Positions 50,251 through 61,820 of a stretch of 64,000 bases of DNA are shown piece after piece; within the stretch, counting starts at the first letter, position 1, and every line of letters begins with the position of its first letter. Source of the DNA: Pycnopodia helianthoides (lineage: Eukaryota > Echinodermata > Asteroidea > Forcipulatida > Asteriidae). The stretch is taken from contig CM063255.1 in the NCBI GenBank assembly GCA_032158295.1, forward strand, positions 10,382,094 to 10,446,093, in the 5' to 3' direction. Below the pieces are notes generated by a model. The model saw nothing but the letters and a program-made list of their open reading frames with translations, searched no databases and was not told where the DNA came from. Position numbers and translations under genes: made by a program.

Positions 50251-51355
50251 GAGTGGGATTTGTGTGTCTACCACTTGTTTGTAGGACCATTTTCAGGAAT
50301 AGTTTGTTTTGTATTAAATTCCCTACACCTGTTGTTGTCGCCCTAAGTACTAATAGCGATGGGCTTGTTTTGCTCATTGATATGTGTATACGCTGTTGGC
50401 ATAACTGAAATAAGTTTGCCACTGAGACTGTTATGGTGTGTATGTATGGTATATTTTATTCACATTGTAACCCAAAGGTCAAATTGCATGATAATTTACA
50501 AAATTAAAAAACATCAAAAAATGTAGGTTGGGTTTTGACGTTGGTTCTGTGTCCAATTTTTTTTTTTTTTTTGTTCTCACAGTGCGAGTGAGACTTTTTA
50601 TAATCTACTGTGATGTTTGCCTTGGGATGCACTTACTTTATTAGTGATTGAACTGATAATTGATTTGCCTTTCTGCACTCAAAGCACTTAAGGTGTAGTG
50701 TCAGCCACTTGTATTTTGTTCTTCATTGTTATATTTCTAGCCTTAAATGGAACCAAACTGTGTTTTTAATACCTGCCTGTTTAAATCAAATTGTTCATTT
50801 GGGATGAATATTATACTTCAAAAACAACTGTAGTTAGAAGAGATGGGTCCGCGACCTTTGGACTCGCTCTCTATTTCTTTTTAGCTTTGAGGTAGCGAGA
50901 GCACATTTATTTTGTCAAGGCATTTTTCTCTAATTTGTAGGGAGCATGGCTTTGATGATCTAAACGCTGTTTACGTGGGAGGAACAATGTCTTAGAGCTC
51001 TCTGTGAGTATACTTTTCACCAGCTCAACTAATTTTGACATTTCTACCCTGAAAATCGTTGTGTTTATTTGAACAAAAAACTATGTCTAGTTGTATTTTT
51101 TTCTTGTAATTTTGCCTTAAAAATCAGCATTACCTTGACAAATACTCATCTTTGACCATATCTTTAAACTTGCTTCTCCGTACTGACTTTGCACACTGTA
51201 TGGCGATAGATCTCACAGTATGCAGACCTATTGACCACACTGTGGTTTTAATGTTACATTATTCTAATAAGGAAAGGCAAGCGAAAAATCGTGCTTTCTT
51301 GTGATTATAATCTAATCTGAGGACATCCGAAAACATTCTTACAGTTTCTGTCTAG
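50251..51355 (+). repeat. Duplicated 5' flank of SLC16-like copy 2
   Basis: Shares 'aaattccctacacctgttgt' with copies 1 and 3, but lacks the roughly 0.7-0.9 kb CRE/ETS-containing middle part. It joins directly from 'gagctctctgtgag' to 'tacttttcaccagctc' near 51010. Ends with the same CTAG acceptor (51352-51355) ten bases before the ATG. Confidence 0.55.
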
Positions 51356-51365
51356 GCTGAGAAGA

Positions 51366-54300
51366 ATGGGCGTGTCTACTGCTCCACCCAAAGGAGGCAA
51401 CGAACCCTCAAACTGGAGCAAAACTGGGTGTGTCGCTGTGCTTAGTATGTGGACGAGCACGTGCTTGTTTACCACTTTACTGAAAGGACTCGGTATTATG
51501 TTGCCCACTCTTCAAACTCAATTCGGCACGAAGACCTGGGTAATCGGCTGGATAACTGCATTAATGATGGCTATGCTTGGTGTCGTAGGTGAATACAACA
51601 ATTGTTGTTTTGAATATATGAATATTTTTGTCAATATTTACCCTGGCTTGTTTACTTTTTACATGACTGTTAAATCAAAAATTTCATCAGGTTCATCAGG
51701 TATCCAAATCAAAATGGGTGGGGTCGACTTTGAACGTTGTTTTATTGCAGATTAGGTATTGAAACACACACACATGTTTGTAAATTGTGTAAGCTGAGGA
51801 CATGCAATGGTTTTACCTTAGTTATTTTTTAGCGATGTCCCCATTGGTTTTGTGAACGAAACAAACCGAGGACTGTTCCCGATATGTCATTTTCCATGAT
51901 CGCTTTTGTTAAAGTCCTCGGTTTCAACGGGTACACACGCTCGCGAACACAACCTTACAGATCCGGTTTGTGGGGTCCTGCTATATTGTTGTTAGTTTAT
52001 TCTCTTTTTTTTAAAAAAAAATCGCTTGTGGTGTCAATTGTTCCATTGAGTTTAAAAGGCCCGCAAGGGCCCTTACGAATAAGCTCACACCCACCCACGC
52101 AGCTCTGCGTTACATTCAATCTGTGGACATTCGTTTTGTTCTGTACACTTCCTATACTTCAACAATGTCAACAAAACACTGTGTGGACCACATACTTCGT
52201 ATGTAGCGTTAAAACACACGTACGCAAGTGTGTAAACACCTGCAATCGGGGACCTCCTATTGTCCCTCTTTTGTTTGTACTTTTTGGCAACAGCTCTCCT
52301 TGGTTTTGTACACGTTTTCCAACTGGGGACTTTTCCCCAAACGGGGAACCCTATTGTCCTCTTTTGTTATAGGTCCTCGGTTTGAATGTGTATACCTACA
52401 CACACACACACGCACCTCTGTGTTGCATACAATCATTGGACATCCATTTGTTATGTACGCTTAAGAAAAATCATATTCTTTAACACCCTAAAAAACACTG
52501 TTTGGACATTGTTTAAACCACAGTGTTGCAAGTCCCTATACCTTGAGTAGACCTCTTTTGTTCTCGGGTCAACACTTCGTGAGTATAGCGCTTCATTACA
52601 AGGGTGATAAAGTACTACTTATTGAGAGGCTGGGGTTATAAAAAGGAAGTACTACCTGTACAACAATCACAATTTAGAATACTTTAGACGTTCAGATAAT
52701 TATGCAAATGCTGAATCGGCACCTATCTTTGCTGTCATGTTGCATCTTGGATGGTTCACGTAACATTACCCGATCACAATGTACACTCATACTCAGCATG
52801 AGTGCTTCTAACTTAGACCAGAAATAAACAAAGCACTTGAAGTTTTGGACTCGTTCACGAAACGTCCTAATGTATGCCCGAATTCTGATATAGGTCCCTT
52901 TGCAAGCTTCGTCGGTCGACGTTTCGGCATAGGGGTAATCATCATAACGTCTGGCGTACTGATTGGAGGGGGTTTAATCTTAGGATCGTTTGCAAACACA
53001 CCCTTTCAACTGGCTCTCCTTCTCACCTTCATAACGGGTGAGTTATTTATAACAAAGGAAGAATTCACCGTGGAACATTTTACTGGATTGTTTTCGCAAT
53101 ACAAAAATTAGTTTTAAAATTGCTTCCATTTTTGCTATACATTGGTCATGTCAAACTGACGCAGAATCCGAGGTAAAATCCCATTGTACAGGTCGGCCTG
53201 ACCCAGAATTTGTTCAGGACCCACAGGACACGAAATCAATTCTGACCCAATAGTTTTTAAAGTTTTTAGGTAATCCGCATTTACTAATCCTCTAAGAAAT
53301 AAGAAATATCAGCAACAGCTCGTTTTTAGTGTAAAGATATTCTCTCCTGGTCTCCTTAGAACCACCGCTAAGAGATTCATTACATGTGGCTGTCACCCGC
53401 ACCAGAGCCCTTTTCACAATATGGACAGAAAAAAGAGCTTCGTGTAAAAGGACGATGGTTTACACATGTCCTCAATTCCTTGTCAAATTTTGTCAAAGAA
53501 CTTTTTGCATTAGGTCCCGCCTATTTTAGGACAAAGTTGTTAACGCTTTATTTCTAAACTCAACTTCTAACTACATTTTGAAATTGGTTGTAGGTCCAGG
53601 CCTGGGTTTATCGTGTATTCTGACGAAGGAGTGCGTTGGACGGTATTTCCAAACCAACTACGCAACTGCCACTGGTATCTCCAGGACAGGTGTTTCCTTT
53701 GCCCTGATCTGTGCAGCGCCTCTCGTTCAGCTATTCCTCAGCACCTACGGCTGGCGCGGAACCATGTTGCTCATTGGCGGAATCTCACTGCACTCTGTCG
53801 TGAGCGGCGCCCTGCTAGTGAGTGTCAATGCGAAGGGACGAGATGACGACTACGATGCCGTGCCTCAAGACGAGTGCGTACAGCCTGTAGAATCCAAGGG
53901 CAGCTGGACATCCCGTTTCTACAGATTCTTAAAGATGCTCTTCAAGAACCTGGATCTAGAACTGCTTTCCATGTCCCGATTCTGGTTAGTCACTATCATC
54001 GTATGCTGCAATAAGTTTTCCTTCGATATGTGGATCATATACTTCGTTTCCCAAGCCCACTCCACAGGGTTCACGTTGAAAGATTCATCAACGTTCGTCG
54101 CAGTGGCAGGGTTCGGAAACATCATTGCGAAGCTCGGCCAGGGGGTTATCGTGGACAAGGCGATCTTACCAGCCTCGGTACTGATGGGCATAAGCATCCT
54201 GGTTAGTTCCTTTTTCTTGATGGCGACTCCATATCTCACTGCCTACTGGAGTATGATGACGGCATCGTTCTTCATACTCTTATGCGATGGCATCCTTAGC

Positions 54301-54758
54301 TGTACAAATGACGTGATTACTAAAGAGATACTTGGTGTGAAGTTCCTTGCGGGCGCATTCGCATGGTCCAGCGTCATTATGATCGGCGTCAGAATTCTTA
54401 CTGGTTTTCTACCAGGTACGTTTCCCCATGAGTTATCTGGTGTTTTATTCCCTCTGTACAAGGGTTTTGTTTCAATAACTTCTATATAGGTTCAATAAGA
54501 CATAGAAAATCAAATTCCAGCACACTTTTTACCAACATCTTCGTAGACTGGACGAATTGCATAAACGAATGATCATTTTCCCATAGATACTCCTTGGCCA
54601 CCAGTTTAAAAGCTTAACCAGTTCCGATATGTTCTGTTCCAGGTTTGATGTACGATACTTTGGGAGATTACAGGGCAGCCTTCATCCTCATTGGGTCAGT
54701 TCAATTCGTCCAACTGTTTGTCGTTGTCATTCTGAAGTATAAACAATACATCCGGTAG
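51366..54758 (+). CDS. monocarboxylate transporter-like protein (SLC16 family), copy 2
   Basis: Same gene structure as copy 1: exons 51366-51588, 52894-53037, 53594-54415 and 54643-54758, all phase-1 junctions, 434 codons. Seven codons are missing near the N-terminus (after the residues PPKGGN). Intron 1 is 1305 bases against 407 in copy 1, enlarged by repeat sequence. Motifs match copy 1: GPFASFVGRRFG, YFQTNYATATGISRTG, YGWRG, GLMYDTLGDYRAAF. The TM8 region reads GFGNIIAK. The half after SMSRFW differs from copy 1 at about 23 of 90 residues, while the preceding 131 residues of exon 3 differ at about 8. It appears intact; substrate unknown. Confidence 0.9.
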
Positions 54759-54759
54759 A

Positions 54760-55440
54760 CCACCACCTAACGGCTACAACCAGCTTTGTCAAGTACCCTT
54801 CTTTACAAATAATAATTAGGGAACAAAAGTGTGGGAGCCAGTCTTTTACTGTGTGTTAAAGGGACACACCGGCTTCGTTTGGGCTATTTGGGGTACAAAA
54901 TAGACTAAAACATGACTCGAAAGGTCTTCCCGGAATGGAGAAGAACGGTTCCTAAAAGAAACCATCAAACTTGGCAGTTTTCGAACACTTTAAAAAACGA
55001 AGGCCACGTGATTTATCCGAACTAAAATGTGGTTCTGATAAATCACGTGATATTTGGAGTTACTTTTACTTTCAGCCGAATTTTAATCTTTTTTTTAACA
55101 ATTAATAATGACTATTTGACAAAAAAGACTGTGTTCAGACTATAGATACATTTTGTAAATGATGCAAAATTGAACGTAAGAATCGCATTCAGAGAGTCCG
55201 TGCAACGGAAGCGTGTTTTACGGCGCACCAGCGTGGGAGCTCGCGGAACGTAAACCTTGGGGCATATCCCGTACAGCCGATGCCGTGTCTCGTTGGGCAA
55301 GAAAGACAAACCCCGGGGCGTGAAATACCCCGCTTGACGGTCTGGCCGTGAGCTTGTGGGAGGGGTAGGGAGCCAGACCATTAATTACGTTTTGTTTTAC
55401 GAGGGTTTTAGTCTGTACCCCCGGCTATTATCCCCTAAAT
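54760..55440. other. Insert downstream of SLC16-like copy 2
   Basis: Starts diverging from unit 1 after 'tttgtcaa'. A repeat-like 'ttaaagggacacaccggctt' lies at 54857. A hairpin with perfect arms CACGTGATTTATC (55005-55017) and GATAAATCACGTG (55037-55049) follows, then a G/C-rich stretch near 55220-55380. No gene is supported. Confidence 0.4.
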
Positions 55441-57560
55441 ATTGTCACGTTACATGTTGCCTGCGTAAGAAGCAGATGTTATTAATAGTGATATTATGTT
55501 CTTACTTACCAGTTCACTTGGCATTCCATGTCGATATCTGAAATCGAAGACGTCACGTTCTGTACATAAAAAGAAGTAATAATCGGACATAATAACGGTA
55601 ACGCCTTTTAAAGCTAGTTAATGCGTACCACTAAGATTCTCTTCGGGATTTGCGAATAGGAGCAAAACCATTAACGGGGAAAACTCCTCTGAGCTTTCTG
55701 GAAGTATACTTATATTAATTTATGCAATAAACCCAGACGAGAAGCCTAAAACAAACAAAGTTTCCTCTGAGTAAACTCACCTGTGTATTGTACGCCCCAC
55801 AATGGTGATTGTGCGGGCCTTTTCATGTAGTTATGTAATACTATGGTAATACAAAGTACAACTAAAAATTTACCTTTTGTTATTACAAAAACAAGGCGTA
55901 AGTGGGTGACATCATCGTTTGCAAAGCTTCCATATTATAATTGGTGTTATCAACTACTGTATAGAATGTTTGATCAAGTTATTTGTAAAACTTATTGAGT
56001 TTTGAACAAAAAACATAATCTGAAACTTTTCGCAAGAGGCTAAAGTATTAAAACTATCATTATTTAAAGTGTAAATTGTCATTTTTTATATACAGAAAAA
56101 AATTCCACATGCCATTTCTTATTCACATAATAGTTGTTTCGCTTTAATTTCCATTTTAAACCGGGAAGACAACGTCAAATGGGTCACATCTGTGTGATAT
56201 TTCTTTGGTTTTTGAACAGCTTTCCCATTAAATTTTTACGGTGAAAAGCACTGTACTGCTCTTATGAACTTTATTCAAATGATCATGGTTTAGTGTTACA
56301 TTTAAAAAACAGGTTTTTATTCATTCAATCGGAACGGCCAAAATAATTATTGTCAAACTAAAAGGATCATTAACCAAAGTCAAGAAGGACCTATAAGTCA
56401 GGGACCTATAATAAAAGGTCCCCAGAAATAGAAAGTGTGTACAAAACCAATGGGCTGTTGCCAAAGATACAAACAAAAGATAGACAATAGGAGGTCCCAG
56501 ATTGCAAGTGTTTACACACTAATTTGAGTGCTGTGTGAAGCAAGGTCCCCCGTTTTGGGGGACAGTTCCACTTTTGGAAGGTGTTTACCGTTTACAATAA
56601 TAAGATCAGGAGGGACGCGCATGAGACGTCAGGTGAGTAAGTCCCCGGTGGCGATTTCTTTTTCATACCACACGCTGGCTATAAATTTTTACGGTGAAAA
56701 GCACTGTACTGCTCTTATGAACTTTATCAAAATGATCATGGTTCAGTAGTCCGTTGTCCGCGGCCCCCATACGGTAAATTAACTGAAGGAAGATGATTCA
56801 AAAGAGGGCGCTATCAAAACCCATTGCATTGTGATTAAAATATTATCACAATGGAGTTACAACTCGTAGTCACATGAGTTAAAACAATCATGTAATAAAA
56901 TCTTTGGATATTATGTCACAATCATGTAAATTTTCTTAATTTATCTTTCTCATTGTATGGATTGCCCTTTTTAATAGCATTTTTAAAGAGGTCAAAATCA
57001 AAAAAATATATATATATATATATAGGTCTTTGGTTTTCTACGGAGCCCCTAAAGGGAAAGGTAAACAAAAAAATGAAAAAAAGTAAATTACATATATATT
57101 TCGATCCCAAACCACTAGTTTAAAACCGATTCAACACATTTTGATTCCCATTCATTAAATCCTTCCCCAAACAAATTTCCCAAAACCCTGTAAAAATTTA
57201 GAACAAATCTGACAGTTTAGCCTCAGCTCACCTCGACTCGGCGTTGAATCTCTGTGCGCGTAGAAAAACCGCGTCGCGCAAGTTTCAAACTATCGCACGC
57301 AAGTTTCAAACTTTCAAACTACCGAATTTGCGGGCCCTCTATGACAAAAAGTTGCCATTTTATGTTTAAACACTTCTGACTGTGTTTGTATCACACGTTT
57401 AAACATGGCCATGTGATGACCTCTCGACCAATCAGAATGGATAAACTGTACAAGGTATTTAAGAATGAGAGTTTATGATCGCTTTAAAGGTGTTAATGCA
57501 TTTTAAAACAATATTTTGAGAGGGGTTTTGTTGACAAATATATGGCACCCCGCCAATGTC

Positions 57561-58538
57561 ATTTAGTCCTCAACAATGCGCCGTATTTTTGACCGCGTGA
57601 GGGTGCTCTCAAAACATTTTTATCACTTCCGGGGTTATAACTTATCGTCTGCTCAGCTACCTGTGTACAGTTTAGCATCGGCGTTCTGTCACTTCTGTGC
57701 GCAAGAGACATTAATCAATGCTTCTAGAATCTAAGGTAATAACGGCTCATTTAAAGATCTTATTGTCCGACGTCTGGTAGTAATGTGTTTCAGTCCTTAA
57801 CTGTCTGGAGGAAGTATTTGAAGCAGTTTTTGTTTGCGGAGAACAGTTGTTTCTAATAAGTATAAAGAGGAAAGGATGAGCCACGCTAACTGCCAGTTCT
57901 GATATGTTTTAAGATTAGATGCAGGGCTCTTTATTTCTTTAAAGCAGCCGTTATTAATCCACCTTAGATTCTAGAAGCACTGACTAAACTCTCTCGCGCA
58001 CAAAAGTGACAGAACGCCGATGTTAAAACTATACACAGCTACCTGAGCAGACGATAATCGCTTAAGTTATACCCCCGGAAGTGGTACAATTATTTTTGAG
58101 AGCGCCCTCACGCTGTCATAAATACGGCGCATTCGGAACACGACGGCTCCAATTCAGGGAAGACGGCGTCCTCTATATGTCTCTATTCCACAACTAGGGG
58201 GGGGGACTACTCGTATAGGGTGGCGAGACCAGACAATAAGGGACACGGACTGTAGCCGAGACTGATGACAGTGGTGATGCCGTGATCGTTTGCAGTAGAA
58301 ATCGGTAAGTGTACTTTTGCGAAACACAAACCACGACAACAATGCTGGCAATGGATTGTGTGCAATTTGGTTGAATATTTCCCGTAATACTGATGCAAAT
58401 ACCTGTTGAATTCGGTGTGCTATCTATGTCACTAGAGTAAGAGTAACTGATACCACAGTATGAACGAGCAAACTCAAGACAAGCAACAACAAAACCGCTC
58501 ACCAAACGAAGAAACAACAGACCAGTCAAAAAAGACAT
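57561..58538 (-). pseudogene. small minus-strand protein gene, unit 3 copy, interrupted
   Basis: Starts MSFLTGLLFLRLVSGFVVAC at 58538 and keeps NSTG at the donor (ACAG/GTATTT). The acceptor TTAAG/TTTAG is changed to TTTCG. Frameshifts follow KVHLPISTANDHGITT, and a foldback element (57578-58130) sits just before the terminal GTTGAGGACTAA. Confidence 0.4.
57578..58130. mobile_element. 553-bp foldback element with long TIRs
   Basis: Ends GCGCCGTATTTTTGACCGCG and inverse GCGCCGTATTTATGACAGCG. The inverted arms run about 240 bases, for example 'cagaacgccgatg' against 'catcggcgttctgtca' and 'tctagaatctaagg' against 'ccttagattctaga'. Flanked by AT on both sides; unit 1 has the empty site 'caacaattcgg'. 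No coding. Confidence 0.8.
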
Positions 58539-58869
58539 AAACTTTCCGACAGGCAGGTAACCAAACAAAAATCAAACAATACCCCCATCCAGAGAGCCTC
58601 CGAACAACAAAAAGAATGGTTAAATAAACAAACAAACACCTTTTTCTGATAAATAAATGACGATGAGTTCATGCATAATCGAAACGTGTGTATTAATTTC
58701 AAAATCACAAGTTGTTAAAGTGCTTTAGTTCAGAACTTTGCAATTATGGTTAATTGTACTGATATAAAATTAATCTTGTTGAAAAAGTAGGGCCTACACT
58801 TCATTTGTGAAATGTATTACCAGTGGAATCCCACACACTGTACTGGTGCCAGGTCAAGCTGCCTTTGAT

Positions 58870-59640
58870 ACACCTAAATATCAGCTGCTAAATATACTTA
58901 ATGATGTGTGAGCTCTTCATAAAAGAGTCTGGATGGGTTATCCTGCACAATCAGTTTATGTGTATACTCCTTTGCAATGTATACAGTTCCTCTTTGTGCT
59001 TGTCCATCTTACGGTCGACTAATTTTGTTGTAATTTAAATCGTCGGTCTTTATATGCGGTGACCTTTCCTGACCCTTCAAAACGTGATTGAAGATGTACT
59101 ATTTTTTAAACTGCCGTTTCGTTTCCTATTTTTGTTTAAGTTCTTGAGATAAAAATAAAGCTTACTACTTTATTCGTAAAGAAATGTCAATTTGTTTTCA
59201 TTCCTGCAACTGTTTTTAATTAGTAATTAATTCCTAAACAAAAACGTCATTTTGTGAAAATGAAAGAAAAACACACGGTTCTACTGTGTAAAAACACAAT
59301 GCATATGAGACCACCTCGTGAAAATACAAAATGACACACCTGCGCCTGAACTGCGGTGTAGCGCATTGTGTATCGTTGGTGAAGTGACGTATTATATCGA
59401 GATAGGTCACTTCGTGGAAATACAAAATGGCAAATTTAGTGATACGTCGTTCATACTTATTAGTGTACTTACGAAACCATTACGTGTTAGGTACTGAAAC
59501 TTGCTGAAAATGTTAACAGTTATGAGTATAACTAATAATTTGTATAAAAAACGATTTGCAAAAATGTGTACTTTTTGACTTCATGGTACGAGTGACGAAA
59601 TGTTTGTGCTCGCCAATTTATGGAATTTTCATAAAACTTT
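58870..59640. other. Spacer of unit 3, no gene seen
   Basis: AT-rich. Two related motifs 'cctcgtgaaaatacaaaatg' (59312) and 'cttcgtggaaatacaaaatg' (59411) recur about 100 bases apart. Nothing else is recognised. Confidence 0.4.
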
Positions 59641-59643
59641 TAG

Positions 59644-61810
59644 AGTGAGATTTGTGTGTCTACCATTTTCAGGAAATTTTTGTTTTGTATAAAATTCCCT
59701 ACACCTGTTGTTGTCACCCTAAGTACTAATAGCGATGGGTTTTTGGTTTTTGATATTATAGATGTTATTTGTTGGCATAATTGATATAATTTTCTCACCA
59801 CGACTGTTATGGTGTAATGGTTTGGTTTTTAAGTTGGCTGTATGTCTACCTTGGTTTTTATTCTCACAGTGCGAGTGAAAATTGTTATATAATCTACCAT
59901 GCTGTCTACCTTGGGGATGCACTCAATTTATTAGTCATTGAACTGATAACTGATTGGTCTTTCTGCATTCCGAGCACTTAAAGTGTACTGTCTACCGCTT
60001 GTATTTTGTTCTCCATTGTAGTCCAAACTCCAAACTGTGTTACCTGCCTGTTTAGATCAAAATGTTTATTTTGAGATGTATAGTATTGTTTACAAACATT
60101 TGTCTGTAGTAAGACAGTTTTGGGTTCGCCCTCTTTTTTAAATTTTAGCTTTGAGGGAAAGAGAGCACATATATTTTATATAGGTATTTGTTCTATTTTG
60201 AAATGAAGCATGGCTCTGATGCTCCGAATACTGTTGACTTGGGACGAATAATGTCCCAGAACTCTCTGTGAGAATTGTTTGTGTTTAAATTCTCTTTTTA
60301 TCAGGGACATTTTGTAGTTTTTAGGGCTAGTTGAATCGGTTGTGATAAACTTGTATGTATAAAGGCAGCATTGTGCTGACCTTTTGTCCTTCAAATAAGT
60401 GACTGTGTTGCGCTGTTATTTTTGTAGGGCGTGTGCTATTTTTGATTGGAGAGTATCTATTTATTATATTTTTAAGTCATTTGTGGGTTTTTCTGTAGTA
60501 TTTTAGTGAATGGCCCTTTTTAATTAGAGAGCCAGCCTGGGTGGGGATTGTGTTGATTTTTGATAAATCAAATATATATATTTCATTACCCAAAAAAGGG
60601 TTCAGACTTTACTTTTAACTTAATTTGTTCTTATTTCGTAGCGTGCAGATGACACCGTAATTTGTTTAGGGTGATGACGTCATCGATGACGTCGTAAAAT
60701 TAACTCAACGTTTGATATCTAAAAAAATAATACCTGGAGAGCCACATTTTCAACAAACAAGACCTTTGCACCAAGTGACCCCGTGTGACCGTTACTTCTG
60801 TTCAAAACCGGAAGTTGAAGTGAAAGATCCCCCGGCCTCTTTTGGGTCTTCAATTCATATGATCTAAAATTTGGACATGGTCTCTCTGTAAAATTAATTT
60901 TGACCCCCGGGCCTTCTAACTCAAGGAATAATGGCGTAACTATTTTCAACTGCGCACTCTCGTCACACGTTTCTAAAAAAGGAACCATTTTGCTGAACCT
61001 GTAGAAGCACTAAAGTTGAAAACTTAACACATACTTTATAAATTTCAATGTCTGGAAAAGAAATAAGCTATGACGTCACGATGACGTCATCTGTTTTAAA
61101 ATTAGGCTCTATCAAAGTTTCTTATTTCAAACTAATGCAAATCCTCAGAACCACAAATACTTTCTCGTATATCGAAATTACCTTTAAAAAAATATGTCTA
61201 CCATTTTTCACCAGCTCTGCTAATTTGGACATTCTGCCCTGAAAATCTTTGTTTTTTATTTTAATAAAAACCTATGCCTAGTTGTATCTTTCTTGGTAAT
61301 TTTGTCTTAAAATCAGCAATATCTTGTCAAATACTAATCTTTGACCCTACCTTTAAACTTGCTTCTCCGTCCTGACTTTGCACACTGTACGACGAGAGGT
61401 CTCACGGTGGTTTTACTAATGATACATTATTCTATTAAAGACACTGGACACCTTTCGTAATTGTCTTCTCACTAGGTGTATCTCAACATATGCACAAAAT
61501 AACAAACATGTGAAAATTTGAACTCAATTGGTCGTCGAAGTTGCGAGATAATAATGGAAGAAAAAACACCCTTGTCAAATATTTTACTTCTTTCTCAAAA
61601 ACTACGTTACTTCAAAGGGAGCCGTTTCTCACAATGTTTTGAACTATCAACAGCTCTCCATTGCTCGTTACCAAGTAAGTTTTTATGCTATAACAATTAG
61701 TTTGAGTAATTACCAATAGTGTCCAGTGCCTTTAAGGAAAGGCAAGTGAAAAATCGTGCTTCCTTGTGATTATAATCTAATCCGAGGACATTCTCACACT
61801 TTCTGTCTAG
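59644..61810 (+). repeat. Duplicated 5' flank of SLC16-like copy 3
   Basis: Full-length version of the flank, including the CRE/ETS part: TGACGTCA at 60674, 61071 and 61082, CCGGAAGT at 60809. It contains the TTAA element 61435-61735 and ends with the CTAG acceptor at 61807-61810. Confidence 0.55.
61435..61735. mobile_element. TTAA-flanked TIR MITE (about 300 bp)
   Basis: Ends TTAAAGACACTGGACACCTT and inverse TTAAAGGCACTGGACACTAT. TTAA is present at 61435-61438 and 61732-61735. The equivalent site in unit 2 is empty ('attctaataaggaaaggcaa', 51270). It belongs to the same broad family as 45228-45592. Confidence 0.8.
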
Positions 61811-61820
61811 GCTGAGAAGA

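Larger units (their letters stand above)
38064..55440 (+). repeat. Segmental duplication unit 2 (block B plus SLC16-like copy 2)
   Basis: Block B starts 'cattgtacgccccacaatgg' and is stretched by insertions (38818-43003, 44405-44938, 45228-45592). A spacer with further repeats follows, then SLC16-like copy 2. The order is the same as in units 1 and 3. Confidence 0.75.
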
